This document shows, one piece after another, positions 50,952 through 60,225 of a stretch of 64,000 nucleotides of DNA (within the stretch, counting starts at the first letter, position 1; each line of letters begins with the position of its first letter). Under the pieces are notes generated by a model. The model was not told the origin of the DNA and searched no databases. It saw only the letters and a program-made list of their open reading frames with translations. The DNA is from Pseudarthrobacter sp. W1I19. GTDB taxonomy: Bacteria > Actinomycetota > Actinomycetes > Actinomycetales > Micrococcaceae. The stretch is from NCBI RefSeq assembly GCF_030817835.1, contig NZ_JAUSZR010000001.1, positions 558,001-622,000 of the forward strand. The letters are read 5' to 3'. A program made the translations under genes and the position numbers.

Positions 50952-51863
50952 CTACCCCTTGCTGGAACCAAGAGTCAGGCCCGCAACAAACTGCCGCTGC
51001 AGCAGCAGGTAGATCACCAGCGTGGGAATCACCGTGATGACGGCCCCTGCGGCCAGGAGGTTGTAGTTGCTCAGGAACTGTCCCTGGAGGTTGTTGATGG
51101 CCGTGGTGATCGGAAGCCGGTTGCCGCTCTGGATGAACAGGAGGGGCCAGAAGTAGTCGTTATAGATGAAGATGACCTGCAGGGTACCCAGTGCCGCAAA
51201 AGCGGGCCTGCAGAGCGGCAGGATGATTTCCCGGTACTGCCGCCAAATGCCGGCGCCGTCCACCAGGGCGGCTTCGGTGAGGTCGGCGGAGAGTGCTTTC
51301 ATGTAGTTGGACAGCACAAAGGTGCAAAATCCCATCTGGAACGCGGTGTTGACTGCGATCACCACAATGTAGGTGTTGAGCATGTTGCCGGAATCGCTGA
51401 AGGTGTAGGGCACCTCGAAGTGCTTGGCCATCTCGAACAGCGGCGCGGCCAGGACCTGCGGCGGCAGCAGGTTGCCGGCAGTGAACATGATGAGCAGGGT
51501 GACGTTGAACTTCCAGTTGACGCGGCTCACGGCGAAGGCCATGAGGGAGGCCAGAAACAGGGTCAGGAGCACCGCCGGGACGGTGAGGATGATGGAGTTC
51601 CAGAAGTATGTGGCGAACCCGCCCTGGGTCCAGGCCTGGATGAAGTTGTCGAAGTTGAAGTCACCGGCAAGGCTGAAGTAGCCATGTTCGTTCGTAGATG
51701 CCACCGGCCGGAGGGCCGTGAAGAGGGACCAGCCGAGCGGAACCAGCCACATCACCGCCATGACCGTGAGGAAAATGTGGGTTCCATAATGGCGCTTGGG
51801 CCTGCTGCCGGACCGCAGCGCCGCGGTATTAATGGTGCCCGGGCGTGCTGTGGTGGTGCTCAT
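50952..51863 (-). CDS. Carbohydrate ABC transporter permease (MalG-type), second system
   Basis: A 303-residue permease with six membrane segments. The EAA loop is LTEAALVDGAGIWRQYREIILPLCRPAFAALGTL (near 195-228), and the C terminus ends with FVAGLTLGSSKG. It overlaps the MalF-type gene by 4 bp. The substrate is unknown; the N-acetylglucosamine or aryl-glycoside type is possible but unproven. Confidence 0.93.
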   Translation of the reverse strand: MSTTTARPGTINTAALRSGSRPKRHYGTHIFLTVMAVMWLVPLGWSLFTALRPVASTNEHGYFSLAGDFNFDNFIQAWTQGGFATYFWNSIILTVPAVLLTLFLASLMAFAVSRVNWKFNVTLLIMFTAGNLLPPQVLAAPLFEMAKHFEVPYTFSDSGNMLNTYIVVIAVNTAFQMGFCTFVLSNYMKALSADLTEAALVDGAGIWRQYREIILPLCRPAFAALGTLQVIFIYNDYFWPLLFIQSGNRLPITTAINNLQGQFLSNYNLLAAGAVITVIPTLVIYLLLQRQFVAGLTLGSSKG

Positions 51864-52831
51864 GCTTTGTTCTCCTTGCCAAAGGTGCGGCTGAGGTAGA
51901 AGACGATGGGGACGAGGGAAATGACCAGCAGCACCACTGCCAGGGCGGAGCCCACGCCGATCACCTGGCCTTCGCCCACCAGGTTCTGGATCACCAGGGC
52001 GCTGAGCATTTCCAGGCCGTTGGTGCCGCGGTTAATGACGTACACCACGTCAAAGGCCCGCAGTGATTCGATGATGGTGATCACCACAATGACGATGTTG
52101 ATAGGCCGCATGGCAGGAAAGACCACGCGGAAGAAAGTCTGCACGGCGCTGGCCCCGTCGATGGCCGCGGCCTCCTTCAGGCTCGGGTCCACGCCCTTCA
52201 GCCCGGCCAGGTACAGGAGCATGACGTAGCCGGCATGCCGCCATGTGGCGGCGATCATGGCTGCCCAGATGTTCACGGAGGAGTCCCCGAACCAGTCAAC
52301 AGCCTGCGGTGTCCCCGCGGTGCCCAGCAGGAAGTTCAAAAGTCCGTTGTCGCGCTGGTAGAAGAGCTGCCAGATGATGCCGATCAGGGCCAGCGACAAC
52401 ATCACGGGCGCGAAGAAGATGCTCTGGTAGATCTTGCTGCCGCGGATGTTCTGGTCAAGGAGTACGGCCAGCAGCAACCCCAGCGGTGTGGCAATCAGGG
52501 CCAGGAACAGGAGCCACAGCATGTTGTGCTGCACAGCCGGCCAGAACGGTGGATAGTCCTGGGAGATGAATTGATAGTTCTCCGTGCCGGCGGGGCGGAT
52601 GTCGCCCAGGTCCAGGCCGTTCCAGCGGGTGAAGCTGAGCCCTACCGACATCAGCATCGGCAGCCACACCATGGCCAGTTCGATCAGGGTGGGGATCCCC
52701 ACCATCAGGGACAGGACTACTTTGTCCCGTCGGGAAAGGCGGCGGACCCGCCCGCCTTTGGTCCGGCGGATACGGCCGCCGCCGGGTTCCCGCGCTTCGG
52801 GCGGGATCAGTTCTTGTGCGATGCTGCTCAT
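51860..52831 (-). CDS. Carbohydrate ABC transporter permease (MalF-type), second system
   Basis: A 323-residue permease. A basic N-terminal tail (RIRRTKGGRVRRLSRRDK) precedes six membrane segments. The EAA loop is LKEAAAIDGASAVQTFFRVVFPAMRPINIVIVVI (near 215-248). It is separated from the upstream binding-protein gene by a strong hairpin that may limit permease expression relative to the binding protein. Confidence 0.93.
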   Translation of the reverse strand: MSSIAQELIPPEAREPGGGRIRRTKGGRVRRLSRRDKVVLSLMVGIPTLIELAMVWLPMLMSVGLSFTRWNGLDLGDIRPAGTENYQFISQDYPPFWPAVQHNMLWLLFLALIATPLGLLLAVLLDQNIRGSKIYQSIFFAPVMLSLALIGIIWQLFYQRDNGLLNFLLGTAGTPQAVDWFGDSSVNIWAAMIAATWRHAGYVMLLYLAGLKGVDPSLKEAAAIDGASAVQTFFRVVFPAMRPINIVIVVITIIESLRAFDVVYVINRGTNGLEMLSALVIQNLVGEGQVIGVGSALAVVLLVISLVPIVFYLSRTFGKENKA

Positions 52832-52865
52832 GGAAGTCTTCCCTTTGTTGGTGCGGACGCTGGGA

Positions 52866-52908
52866 GGGAACGACGACGGCGCGGGCCTGCGCCGCCGTCG
52901 TCGTTCCC
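52866..52908 (-). terminator. Intercistronic hairpin between binding protein and permease genes
   Basis: A 16-bp perfect stem (arm GGGAACGACGACGGCG) in the gap after the binding-protein gene. No long U run follows. Such hairpins commonly protect binding-protein mRNA and reduce downstream expression. Confidence 0.6.
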
Positions 52909-52965
52909 TTCCTGGCTGGTCGCCGGTAAGGCGGCGAGGGCTGGCTGGAAGGTGCAGCCCTGGAA

Positions 52966-54276
52966 CTACTGCGCGGCGTAGAGCGTCTTAGCCTGGGCCT
53001 CAAGGTTTTTGACGTCCATCTTTCCGTCCTTGATGAAGCTCTGCAGGGCCGGGATCATCACATTGTTGGCCATGGCGGGGAGGGCGTCGCGGTCGAAGAA
53101 CTGGCTGATGTACTTCGCGTCCGCGATGGTATCCGCACATTTCTTGTTGAGCGGGCTGAACTTGGAGGTGTCCGTCCCCTTGGCGGTGGCGATGTTCGAC
53201 GCGTCCACGGCGGCATAGGCATCCTGGGCCTCGGCGGTGCCGAGGAAGGCCATGAAGTCGCGCGCCGTTTTGTTTTCCCCGCCCTTCTTGGACAGCAGGA
53301 GGCCATCGATGGGGGCTTCGACGGCGTCGCGGCCTTCCATCGCGATCTCCGGAAACGCGAAGAAATCGATGTCCGCCAGCACCGCAGGGTCCGTAAACTG
53401 CTGAGTGACGAAGGAGCCGAGCAGGTACATGCCGGTCTTTTTCGCTTCCAGAGCCTTGGCGGCGTCCTGCCAGGTCTGGCCGAGGGCCGCCGGATCCTGG
53501 AAGGGAAGCAGGGCCGACCAGGTGTCAAAGACCGCGTTGACCTTTTGCTGGTCCCAGGATTCCTTGTGCGAGCAGAGGTCCACATGGAACTGGTAGCTGT
53601 TGAGCCGCATGTTGATGTAGTCGAACGTGCCCATGGCCGGCCAGCCGTCCTTGTCGGCAAAGCCGATGGGGATGATGCCGTCCGCCTGCATCTTGGCCGC
53701 AAGGGTCTTGAGGGCGTCGAAGGTTTCCGGCACCTCGTAGCCCTTCTCGGCCCAGAGGCTCTTCCGGTAGAAGAAGCCCCACGGGTAGTTGTAGTTGGGG
53801 ACGAAGTACATCTTGCCGTCCGGGCCCGTGGAGGCCTTCTTCAGGGCATCGGAGTAGTTGCCGCCGATGGTTTCCCACACATCATCGATCGGTGCGAGGA
53901 GGCCCTTGCCGGCGTAGTACTGCATGCGGTAGCCGGCAAACCAGGTGAACGTATCGTCCGGAGACCCCTGCAGGTAGGAATTGATCTTGTTCTGGAAATC
54001 ATTGTGGGGCACCACGTTGGTGGTGACTTTCTTGCCGGTCTTGGCCGTGAAAGCGTCAGTGACGGCCTGGTAGGCCCGCTTGGGGACGTCGTCGGAGGAT
54101 CCGGAACCGAATGTCAGGCCGGGGGAGTCGGAGCCCGAGGCGGACGGGGCGCTTCCGCCCGTACAGGCCGCGAGGAACGGGATGCCGGCCAGGCCAGCTG
54201 CGCCTACGCCGACGGTCTTGAGGATGCTCCGCCTGCTCGGAAATGCAGTTGCAGACGCATCAAACTGTGAAGCCAT
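52966..54276 (-). CDS. Carbohydrate ABC transporter substrate-binding protein, Tat-type lipoprotein
   Basis: A 436-residue binding protein. The signal has a twin-arginine motif (SRRSILK, near 14-20), a hydrophobic core and the lipobox FLAAC (Cys38), so it is probably exported folded by Tat and lipid-anchored. The mature part (AYQAVTDAFTAKTGKKVTTNVV, FTWFAGYRMQYYAGKGLLAP, PWGFFYRKSLW) fits the UgpB/MalE-like sugar-binding family. It heads the second sugar operon. A perfect Crp-like site lies 27 bp upstream. The ATG at 54276 has a GGGAGAG site. Confidence 0.92.
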   Translation of the reverse strand: MASQFDASATAFPSRRSILKTVGVGAAGLAGIPFLAACTGGSAPSASGSDSPGLTFGSGSSDDVPKRAYQAVTDAFTAKTGKKVTTNVVPHNDFQNKINSYLQGSPDDTFTWFAGYRMQYYAGKGLLAPIDDVWETIGGNYSDALKKASTGPDGKMYFVPNYNYPWGFFYRKSLWAEKGYEVPETFDALKTLAAKMQADGIIPIGFADKDGWPAMGTFDYINMRLNSYQFHVDLCSHKESWDQQKVNAVFDTWSALLPFQDPAALGQTWQDAAKALEAKKTGMYLLGSFVTQQFTDPAVLADIDFFAFPEIAMEGRDAVEAPIDGLLLSKKGGENKTARDFMAFLGTAEAQDAYAAVDASNIATAKGTDTSKFSPLNKKCADTIADAKYISQFFDRDALPAMANNVMIPALQSFIKDGKMDVKNLEAQAKTLYAAQ

Positions 54277-54302
54277 GTTCTCTCCCTTGAAAAATAGCCG
54301 CA

Positions 54303-54318
54303 TGTGAGACACCTCACA
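54303..54318. promoter_or_regulatory. Perfect Crp/GlxR site before the second sugar operon
   Basis: TGTGAGACACCTCACA is an exact match to TGTGA-N6-TCACA, inside a 9-bp inverted repeat (54300-54321). Its position just upstream of the binding-protein gene fits cAMP-Crp control. Confidence 0.75.
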
Positions 54319-54405
54319 TGCCTCGACTATAACCTCGCAAAACAGAACATGGAAGAACGGGAAATAACATTTCAGATATCGATTATTTTGAATCGTCACA
54401 AAACG

Positions 54406-54452
54406 AGAATGGCCCTGGTTTCCCTAATTGACAGGGAAACCAGGGCCATTCT
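54406..54452. terminator. Long perfect hairpin after acs
   Basis: A 20-bp perfect stem (54406-54425 with 54433-54452) and a 7-base loop, 30 bp beyond the acs stop. It probably ends acs transcription and separates it from the divergent sugar operon promoter. Confidence 0.8.
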
Positions 54453-54481
54453 GCAGCTTGCTCTGGGATGCTAAGCCACTG

Positions 54482-56500
54482 TTACTTTCTGAGCGACTGG
54501 GCAATCTGCTGCATGATCGTGGGGTCGGAGAGAGTAGTAGCATCACCCGGGTCGCGGCCTTCAGCGACGTCCTTGAGCAGGCGGCGCATAATTTTCCCGG
54601 AGCGGGTCTTGGGCAGTTCGGGGACCACCAGGATGTTCTTCGGTTTGGCGATGGGGCCGATTTCCTTGCCCACGTGGTTCCGGAGTTCCTGGACCATGTC
54701 TTCTCCGGAATCCACCGCGTCGCCGCGGAGGATGACGAACGCGACGACGGCCTGTCCGGTAGTTTCGTCCGAGGCTCCCACGACGGCGGCTTCGGCTACG
54801 GCGGGGTGGGATACCAGGGCGGATTCGATTTCGGTGGTGGAGAGCCGGTGGCCGGAGATGTTCATGACGTCGTCCACCCGGCCGAGGAGCCAGAGGTCGC
54901 CGTCCTCGTCTTTCTTGGCGCCGTCGCCGGCGAAGTACATGTTCTCGAACCGGGACCAGTAGGTGTCCTTGTATCGCTCCGGGTCGCCCCAGATGCCGCG
55001 GAGCATGGCGGGCCAGGGTTCGCGGATCACCAGGAAGCCGCCGTGGCCGTTGGGGACGGATTCGCCCATCTCGTCCACCACGTCCACCGCGATGCCGGGC
55101 AGCGGCACCTGGGCGGAGCCGGGCTTGGCGGCGGTGACGCCGGGCAGCGGGGCGATCATCTGGGCGCCGGTCTCGGTCTGCCACCAGGTGTCCACGATGG
55201 GGGTCTTGTCCCCGCCGATGACTTTCCGGTACCACATCCAGGCTTCGGGGTTGATGGGTTCGCCGACGGACCCGAGCACGCGGAGGGAGGACAGATCGTA
55301 CTTGTCCGGGATCTCCCGGCCCCACTTCATGAACGTCCGGATCGCGGTGGGGGCGGTGTAGAGGATGGAGACCTTGTACTTCTCCACGATCTCCCACCAG
55401 CGGCCCTGGTGCGGGGAGTCCGGGGTGCCCTCGTACATCACCTGGGTGGCACCGTTGATGAGCGGGGCGTAGGTGACGTAGGAGTGGCCGGTGACCCAGC
55501 CGACGTCGGCCGTGCACCAGTACACGTCCGTCTCCGGGTGCAGGTCGAACACCGCCTTGTGGGTGTAGGCGTTCTGGGTGAGGTATCCGCCGGTGGTGTG
55601 CAGGATGCCCTTGGGCTTGCCGGTGGTGCCGGAGGTGTAGAGGATGAACAGCGGGTGCTCGGAGTCATGGCCGACGGCGGTGTGCTCGGCGGAAGCCGCC
55701 TCCACGGTGTCCGCCCACCAGTGGTCCCGGCCTTCGGTCCAGTCCACGTCCTGGCCGTTGCGCTTGACCACCACCACGTTCTGCACGCTGTGCCCATCGT
55801 TCGCGAGGGCCTCATCCACCGCGCTCTTGAGTGCGCTGGGCTTGCCGCGGCGGTAGGTCCCGTCCGCGGTGACCACCAGCTTGGCCTCGGCATCCTCAAT
55901 CCTCGAGCGCAGCGCGTCCGCGGAGAAGCCGCCGAACACCACCGAATGCACTGCCCCGATCCGGGCGCAGGCCAGGAGCGTGATCACGGCCTCGGGGATC
56001 ATTGGCAGGTACACGGCCACCCGGTCGCCCTTGACCACGCCGAGGGACTCGAACGCATTCGCGGCCTTCTTCACCTCGTCGGTCAGCTGGGCGTAGGTGT
56101 AAGTGCGGGTATCTCCGGGTTCGCCTTCGAAGTAGATGGCCACCCTGTCACCCCGGCCGGCCTCGACGTGCCGGTCCAGCGCGTTGTAAGCAGCGTTGAC
56201 TTCGCCGCCCACAAACCACTTGGCGAACGGCGGGTTGGACCAGTCCAGCGCCTGGTCAAAGTCCTTGGACCAGGTCAGCAGTTCCCGCGCCTGCTTCGCC
56301 CAGAACGCCGGGCGGTCGGCAGCGGCCTCCTCGTATTCCGATGCCTTGACCACGGCGTCAGCGGCGAACTCGGGAGTGGGCGGAAACGTCCGGGTCTCGT
56401 GCAGCAGGTTTTCAAAGGCATCGCCCTGCTGGCCTGCCTGCCCGCCTTGTCCGGAGCCGGCGGCAGCGGTGGCCGTGGAGCTTGAAGTGTCCTGGGACAT
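54482..56500 (-). CDS. acs: Acetyl-CoA synthetase
   Basis: A 672-residue AMP-forming acetate-CoA ligase. The adenylation core has [20 protein letters not shown] (near 280), [12 protein letters not shown] (near 435), and the late [31 protein letters not shown] near the C terminus holds the Lys that is acetylated for control. The N terminus has a Ser/Ala/Gly-rich extension of about 20 residues. The ATG at 56500 has a GATGAGG site. A Crp-like site lies about 150 bp upstream, in line with catabolite control of acetate use. Confidence 0.96.
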   Translation of the reverse strand: MSQDTSSSTATAAAGSGQGGQAGQQGDAFENLLHETRTFPPTPEFAADAVVKASEYEEAAADRPAFWAKQARELLTWSKDFDQALDWSNPPFAKWFVGGEVNAAYNALDRHVEAGRGDRVAIYFEGEPGDTRTYTYAQLTDEVKKAANAFESLGVVKGDRVAVYLPMIPEAVITLLACARIGAVHSVVFGGFSADALRSRIEDAEAKLVVTADGTYRRGKPSALKSAVDEALANDGHSVQNVVVVKRNGQDVDWTEGRDHWWADTVEAASAEHTAVGHDSEHPLFILYTSGTTGKPKGILHTTGGYLTQNAYTHKAVFDLHPETDVYWCTADVGWVTGHSYVTYAPLINGATQVMYEGTPDSPHQGRWWEIVEKYKVSILYTAPTAIRTFMKWGREIPDKYDLSSLRVLGSVGEPINPEAWMWYRKVIGGDKTPIVDTWWQTETGAQMIAPLPGVTAAKPGSAQVPLPGIAVDVVDEMGESVPNGHGGFLVIREPWPAMLRGIWGDPERYKDTYWSRFENMYFAGDGAKKDEDGDLWLLGRVDDVMNISGHRLSTTEIESALVSHPAVAEAAVVGASDETTGQAVVAFVILRGDAVDSGEDMVQELRNHVGKEIGPIAKPKNILVVPELPKTRSGKIMRRLLKDVAEGRDPGDATTLSDPTIMQQIAQSLRK

Positions 56501-56895
56501 GTGAACCTCATCATTCATCGATCTTTGCTGCGCGGGCATCCGCCGCCCGCCGGGCTCCGCCGCCTGCACGACGCCGGGCACCGGCTGGTCACGGATTTTC
56601 CGCAAAGAGCTGTTCCGGAATCAAGACTAATGCTTGCCCGCGGCGCATGTGTGCGCTGTCACAAACGGACCCGCGAACGGCATTTATTAAGCGGTGAGTG
56701 GACGCGAGGGGGCACTCAGCCAGCCGCGCCCAGCTAGTGATCACTCAGGCTGTTGACTAGGCTGAGATTGAATTGTGACTTCACTTCGGTGCCTCCCATC
56801 CGGCCGCGCAAGCGTCCGGGGCAGGAGGAAACCGCTGTACGACGGCACGGTTTCGGGGCCACTTGGCCCGGTGCCGCCACGCTAAGGAGAACAGA
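56501..56895. other. Divergent control region of acs and a membrane-protein gene
   Basis: A 395-bp gap with a Crp-like site at 56648-56663 and AT-richer promoter-like DNA around 56680-56780. Open frames here (for example around 56501-56737) are compositionally unlike the neighbouring genes and lack ribosome binding sites, so no gene is called. Confidence 0.5.
56648..56663. promoter_or_regulatory. Crp/GlxR-like site before acs
   Basis: TGTGTGCGCTGTCACA matches TGTGA-N6-TCACA at nine of ten fixed positions, about 150 bp upstream of the acs start. Confidence 0.5.
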
Positions 56896-58260
56896 ATGAA
56901 CCAGCAGATCTTCGGCCAGAAAACAGGCCCTGACACCGAGGCGGGTTCCGGCAGCTCCACCGCCCCGGCCGCCGGGGCAGGCAAGCCGGCCACGTCCGAA
57001 GGCAAGGGCGCCAACGCCCACCAGGCAGTGCTCGGTCCGTTCACCATCCGGGACCTGGCCGTGTTCGCCGCCACGCTCATTTTGTTCGTCGCGTCGCTGC
57101 TGCCCATCTTCGGCGGCAGGTACAACCTCTGGAACCTGAACAACCTCTTCTTCCTGGGCCTGGGTATTGTCCTTCCCCTGGTGGTGAGCGCACTCTTCGC
57201 CGCGCGCAGGCTGGCCCCCGGCACAAAAATCAGGATTGGGTCGCTGTCCATTGACCAGTTCGCTTCCGTCGTCGCGTCCTTCGCGGCCGCCTTCTTCTTC
57301 CTGACCGTTGCCGTCGCCTATGTGCCCACCTTGCTGGTGGCACTGATCGGCGCCCTGGTCCTGTTCGCTGCGACGGTCCTGGGCCGCTTCATTCCCTATG
57401 TTTCACCCGACTTCCAGGGCCGAGTGGAAGGCCCCGCGCATGTGGTGGCGCGGGAAGCAGCCGTTCCCGTCCAGAAACCGCGCGCGCCCAAAAAGCCCAA
57501 GGTGGAGTCCACTGCTTCCAAGCCTGCCTCCGGCGGAGGGCTGTTCAGCGGCGCCGGGGCCGGATCCTCGGCGGTCCAGCCCCATGCCACGCAGCACCAC
57601 GCCCCCGCCACGGCGGCGGTTCCCACTGCCGGCGTGGCCGCTTCCGGGGCGCCTGCCACGGGCTCGGCACCTGTTTCCACTGCCCCCGAAGCATCCGACG
57701 CCCGGCCGGCAGGTGACTCCGGGCCCGCAACCCAGGCGTCCGACGTCGTCCGTCCCGCTTCAGTCCAGCCGCCAACCCAGGCGTCGGGTGTGGTCAGCCC
57801 TGCATCAGCTCCTTCAGCGGAGGAGACGCAGCTGGCGGATGTCCCCGCGGCTGGCGGTGCTGCTGCGGGTGCCGGAGCTTCGCCGGCCGCAGGGCAGCGG
57901 ACTGCCGGCAATCACGGCGGAGGTTCTGCCCCCACGCCTTCCGCTGCGCAGGGCTCCTGGGAGCCGCCGGCCGCTACCGCCGTCCACCCGCACGTCCGGG
58001 CCGACAACCCGATCGGGGCAACCGTCGATCCCGCAAGCCGGCCTGAGGAAGCGGACGAGCAGCCCATCCACGAAGCGTTCTGGTTCGCCGTGGCACAGCA
58101 CCGCACCGCCTTTGATCCCCGTACCGGCGCCCCCGCGTTCGTGATTGAGCCTGGCGGCTGGGTGCTGGCACTGGAGGACCGCGGACACGAATTCCTGGTC
58201 CAGCACACCGACGGGCGGCTGGGCGTGCTGCGCGACCTCAGCAATATCGAGCGCGGCTAG
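56896..58260 (+). CDS. Uncharacterised membrane protein with Ala/Pro-rich linker
   Basis: A 454-residue protein with a CTAAGGAG ribosome binding site. Residues 1-45 are low complexity. Four membrane helices follow (about 52-175: RDLAVFAATLILFVASLLPIF, LFFLGLGIVLPLVVSALFAA and two more). Then comes a long Ala/Pro/Ser/Thr-rich linker (about 185-370). A compact C-terminal domain (about 385-454, EAFWFAVAQHRTAFDPRTG, WVLALEDRGHEFLVQHTDG, LGVLRDLSNIERG) looks folded. I do not recognise the family. It precedes nth by 3 bp, so it may share its transcript. Confidence 0.8.
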   Translation: MNQQIFGQKTGPDTEAGSGSSTAPAAGAGKPATSEGKGANAHQAVLGPFTIRDLAVFAATLILFVASLLPIFGGRYNLWNLNNLFFLGLGIVLPLVVSALFAARRLAPGTKIRIGSLSIDQFASVVASFAAAFFFLTVAVAYVPTLLVALIGALVLFAATVLGRFIPYVSPDFQGRVEGPAHVVAREAAVPVQKPRAPKKPKVESTASKPASGGGLFSGAGAGSSAVQPHATQHHAPATAAVPTAGVAASGAPATGSAPVSTAPEASDARPAGDSGPATQASDVVRPASVQPPTQASGVVSPASAPSAEETQLADVPAAGGAAAGAGASPAAGQRTAGNHGGGSAPTPSAAQGSWEPPAATAVHPHVRADNPIGATVDPASRPEEADEQPIHEAFWFAVAQHRTAFDPRTGAPAFVIEPGGWVLALEDRGHEFLVQHTDGRLGVLRDLSNIERG

Positions 58261-58263
58261 CAG

Positions 58264-59157
58264 ATGGCCTCGCCCCGGGCGGCCAAAGCCTCACCGGCCG
58301 CCACCGGTTCCCGGGCTGCCAAATCCGGCGGCGGGCAGGCTCCGGCCGGCCAGGCCGCGGGTATGCCCGTGGTCTCCGCCGAGTCCCTGCTCGGACTGAA
58401 GAGGCGGGCGCGCAGGATCAACAGGGCCTTGGCGGAGAAGTACCCCTACGCCCATGCGGAACTTGATTTCCGCAATCCGTTCGAGCTGCTGGTGGCCACT
58501 GTCCTATCCGCGCAGACCACCGACGTCACCGTCAACCAGATCACACCGTTGCTGTTCACGCGTTATCCTGACCCGCGGTCCATGGCAGAAGCGGATCCCG
58601 CCGCGATTGAAGAGATCATCAAACCCACCGGTTTCTTCCGGGCCAAGACGCGAAGCCTTCTCGCCTTGTGCACCCGGCTGGTGGATGAGTACAACGGCGT
58701 CGTTCCCGGCCGGCTGGAGGACCTGGTCACGCTGCCAGGGGTGGGCCGGAAGACCGCCAATGTGGTGCTGGGCAACGCCTTCGGCGTCCCCGGGATCACG
58801 GTGGACACCCATTTTGGCCGCCTGGCCCGCCGATTCGGCTGGACACAGTCCGAGGACCCCGTCCAGATTGAATATGACGTGGCCGAGCTCTTCGAGAAGA
58901 GGGACTGGACCATGCTCTCCCACCGGGTGGTGTTCCATGGGCGGCGGGTGTGCCACTCCCGCAAACCGGCCTGCGGCGCGTGCCCTGTGGCCACCTGGTG
59001 CCCGAGCTACGGCATGGGCGAAACGGACCCGGCCAAAGCGGCAAAACTGCTGAAATATGAACTCGCTCCCGGCAATGAAGCCCTCCTGGCCCAACTGCTG
59101 GCCGAAACCCACCGGGCGGCCGAAATCAGGATGGAATCCCAAAAGAGGAAGCCGTGA
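58264..59157 (+). CDS. nth: Endonuclease III
   Basis: A 297-residue base-excision glycosylase/AP lyase for oxidised pyrimidines. The helix-hairpin-helix [17 protein letters not shown] (catalytic Lys near residue 163) and [11 protein letters not shown] (catalytic Asp) are present. The [4Fe-4S] loop is [17 protein letters not shown] near 231-247. A 35-residue Ala/Pro/Ser-rich N-terminal extension is not part of the enzyme core; an internal Met at 34 could be the real start. It overlaps the next gene by 4 bp. Confidence 0.95.
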   Translation: MASPRAAKASPAATGSRAAKSGGGQAPAGQAAGMPVVSAESLLGLKRRARRINRALAEKYPYAHAELDFRNPFELLVATVLSAQTTDVTVNQITPLLFTRYPDPRSMAEADPAAIEEIIKPTGFFRAKTRSLLALCTRLVDEYNGVVPGRLEDLVTLPGVGRKTANVVLGNAFGVPGITVDTHFGRLARRFGWTQSEDPVQIEYDVAELFEKRDWTMLSHRVVFHGRRVCHSRKPACGACPVATWCPSYGMGETDPAKAAKLLKYELAPGNEALLAQLLAETHRAAEIRMESQKRKP

Positions 59158-59831
59158 GCGCCCGCGAAGACCTGATCGGGTTGGCGCAAAGGTCCGCGTC
59201 AGGGTCGGTATCCGCCCCGGACCCCCTGTGGGCCGCCCTGACAGTGGATGCCACACGGGCGCGCAGGGCTGCCGTCCTGATGCTGTTCGGGGCCCTCGAT
59301 GACGTTCCGGCTGTCTCCGACAAGCCGCTGGCCCCCGCCGACCTGGACGTCCTGCTCCTGGAGCGCGCGCACACCCTGGGTTCCCATCCCGGGCAGGTGG
59401 CGTTTCCCGGCGGCGCCATTGACGCACGGGAAACACCGGTTCAGGCGGCCCTGCGGGAGGCCGAAGAAGAAACGGGGCTGGACACGGACGGCGTGGAGGT
59501 CCTGGGAACCCTGCAGGAGCTGGGGCTGGCCCACAGCAACTTCCTCGTAACCCCAGTCCTGGGGTGGTGGCGCGCGCCGTCACCCGTGGGAGTGGTGGAT
59601 TATGCTGAATCCGCGCAGGTGTTCCGGGTTCCCGTCCGGGACCTGCTGGACCCGGACAACCGGGTCATGGCAACAGTCAACCGGGCGGGACGCACGTTTG
59701 ACAGCCCGGCTTTTACTGTCAATGGAGTGGTGGTCTGGGGTTTTACCGGCATCGTTTTGAACGGCCTCTTTGAACAGCTCGGCTGGGCGGTTCCATGGGA
59801 CCGGAGCCGGGTGCACCCGATGGGTGTCTAG
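59154..59831 (+). CDS. NUDIX hydrolase, probable CoA pyrophosphatase
   Basis: A 225-residue NUDIX protein starting at GTG, overlapping nth by 4 bp. [41 protein letters not shown] (near 75-115) combines the CoA-type motif before the box ([11 protein letters not shown]) with a complete NUDIX box. This pattern indicates cleavage of coenzyme A derivatives. The gene belongs to the conserved nth-NUDIX-marP neighbourhood of actinobacteria; here marP is displaced to 40.2 kb. Confidence 0.92.
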   Translation: MSAREDLIGLAQRSASGSVSAPDPLWAALTVDATRARRAAVLMLFGALDDVPAVSDKPLAPADLDVLLLERAHTLGSHPGQVAFPGGAIDARETPVQAALREAEEETGLDTDGVEVLGTLQELGLAHSNFLVTPVLGWWRAPSPVGVVDYAESAQVFRVPVRDLLDPDNRVMATVNRAGRTFDSPAFTVNGVVVWGFTGIVLNGLFEQLGWAVPWDRSRVHPMGV

Positions 59832-59860
59832 TCTTTGCCGCCGGGGCTGGTCACGTTGCC

Positions 59861-60052
59861 TCAGGCCTGCTGCTGGCGGAGATCCACCACTATCCCGGTG
59901 GCCGCATTCTCACGCATCGCCTTAACGCCTTCCAAAAGTGTGTTCAGAGACTTGAAGTTTGGCGAGACGGCAACGATGTTGCCTTCTGCGTCCGTCAGCC
60001 GCAGCCTGTACGACTCGTCCCCAACCCGATGTATTTCAAACCTGCCCGCCAT
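59861..60052 (-). CDS. DUF1508 (YegP-like) small protein
   Basis: A 63-residue single-domain DUF1508 protein: AGRFEIHRVGDESYRLRL, DAEGNIVAVSPNFKSL and KAMRENAATGIVVDL, the usual domain core with the F-E-I..Y..R-L pattern. Such domains occur singly or as pairs in many bacteria; their function is unknown. It is convergent with the NUDIX gene. The 173-bp gap to 60226 has no supported gene. Confidence 0.88.
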   Translation of the reverse strand: MAGRFEIHRVGDESYRLRLTDAEGNIVAVSPNFKSLNTLLEGVKAMRENAATGIVVDLRQQQA

Positions 60053-60225
60053 ATGCCGGACCTCCCCTGGTGTTGCGTCTTTGCATCAACCTTCAGACCG
60101 ATCTGCTTCAGTCACCAGAAGACTGTAACCCGCGTCACGGCACCCCGGCGAGCTACCGCCGGGTAGGTTACTTTTCTCGATAAACGTCGCGCCGGCGGGC
60201 GCCAAGGTGCGTTGCAGGGCGCTTC

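Noticed and set aside
54428-56485. Plus-strand open frame of about 685 codons
   Set aside because: Antisense shadow of acs, whose motifs are unambiguous on the minus strand.
56501-56737. Small protein gene in the acs upstream gap
   Set aside because: No ribosome binding site, Arg/Cys-rich composition, and overlap with the Crp-like site.
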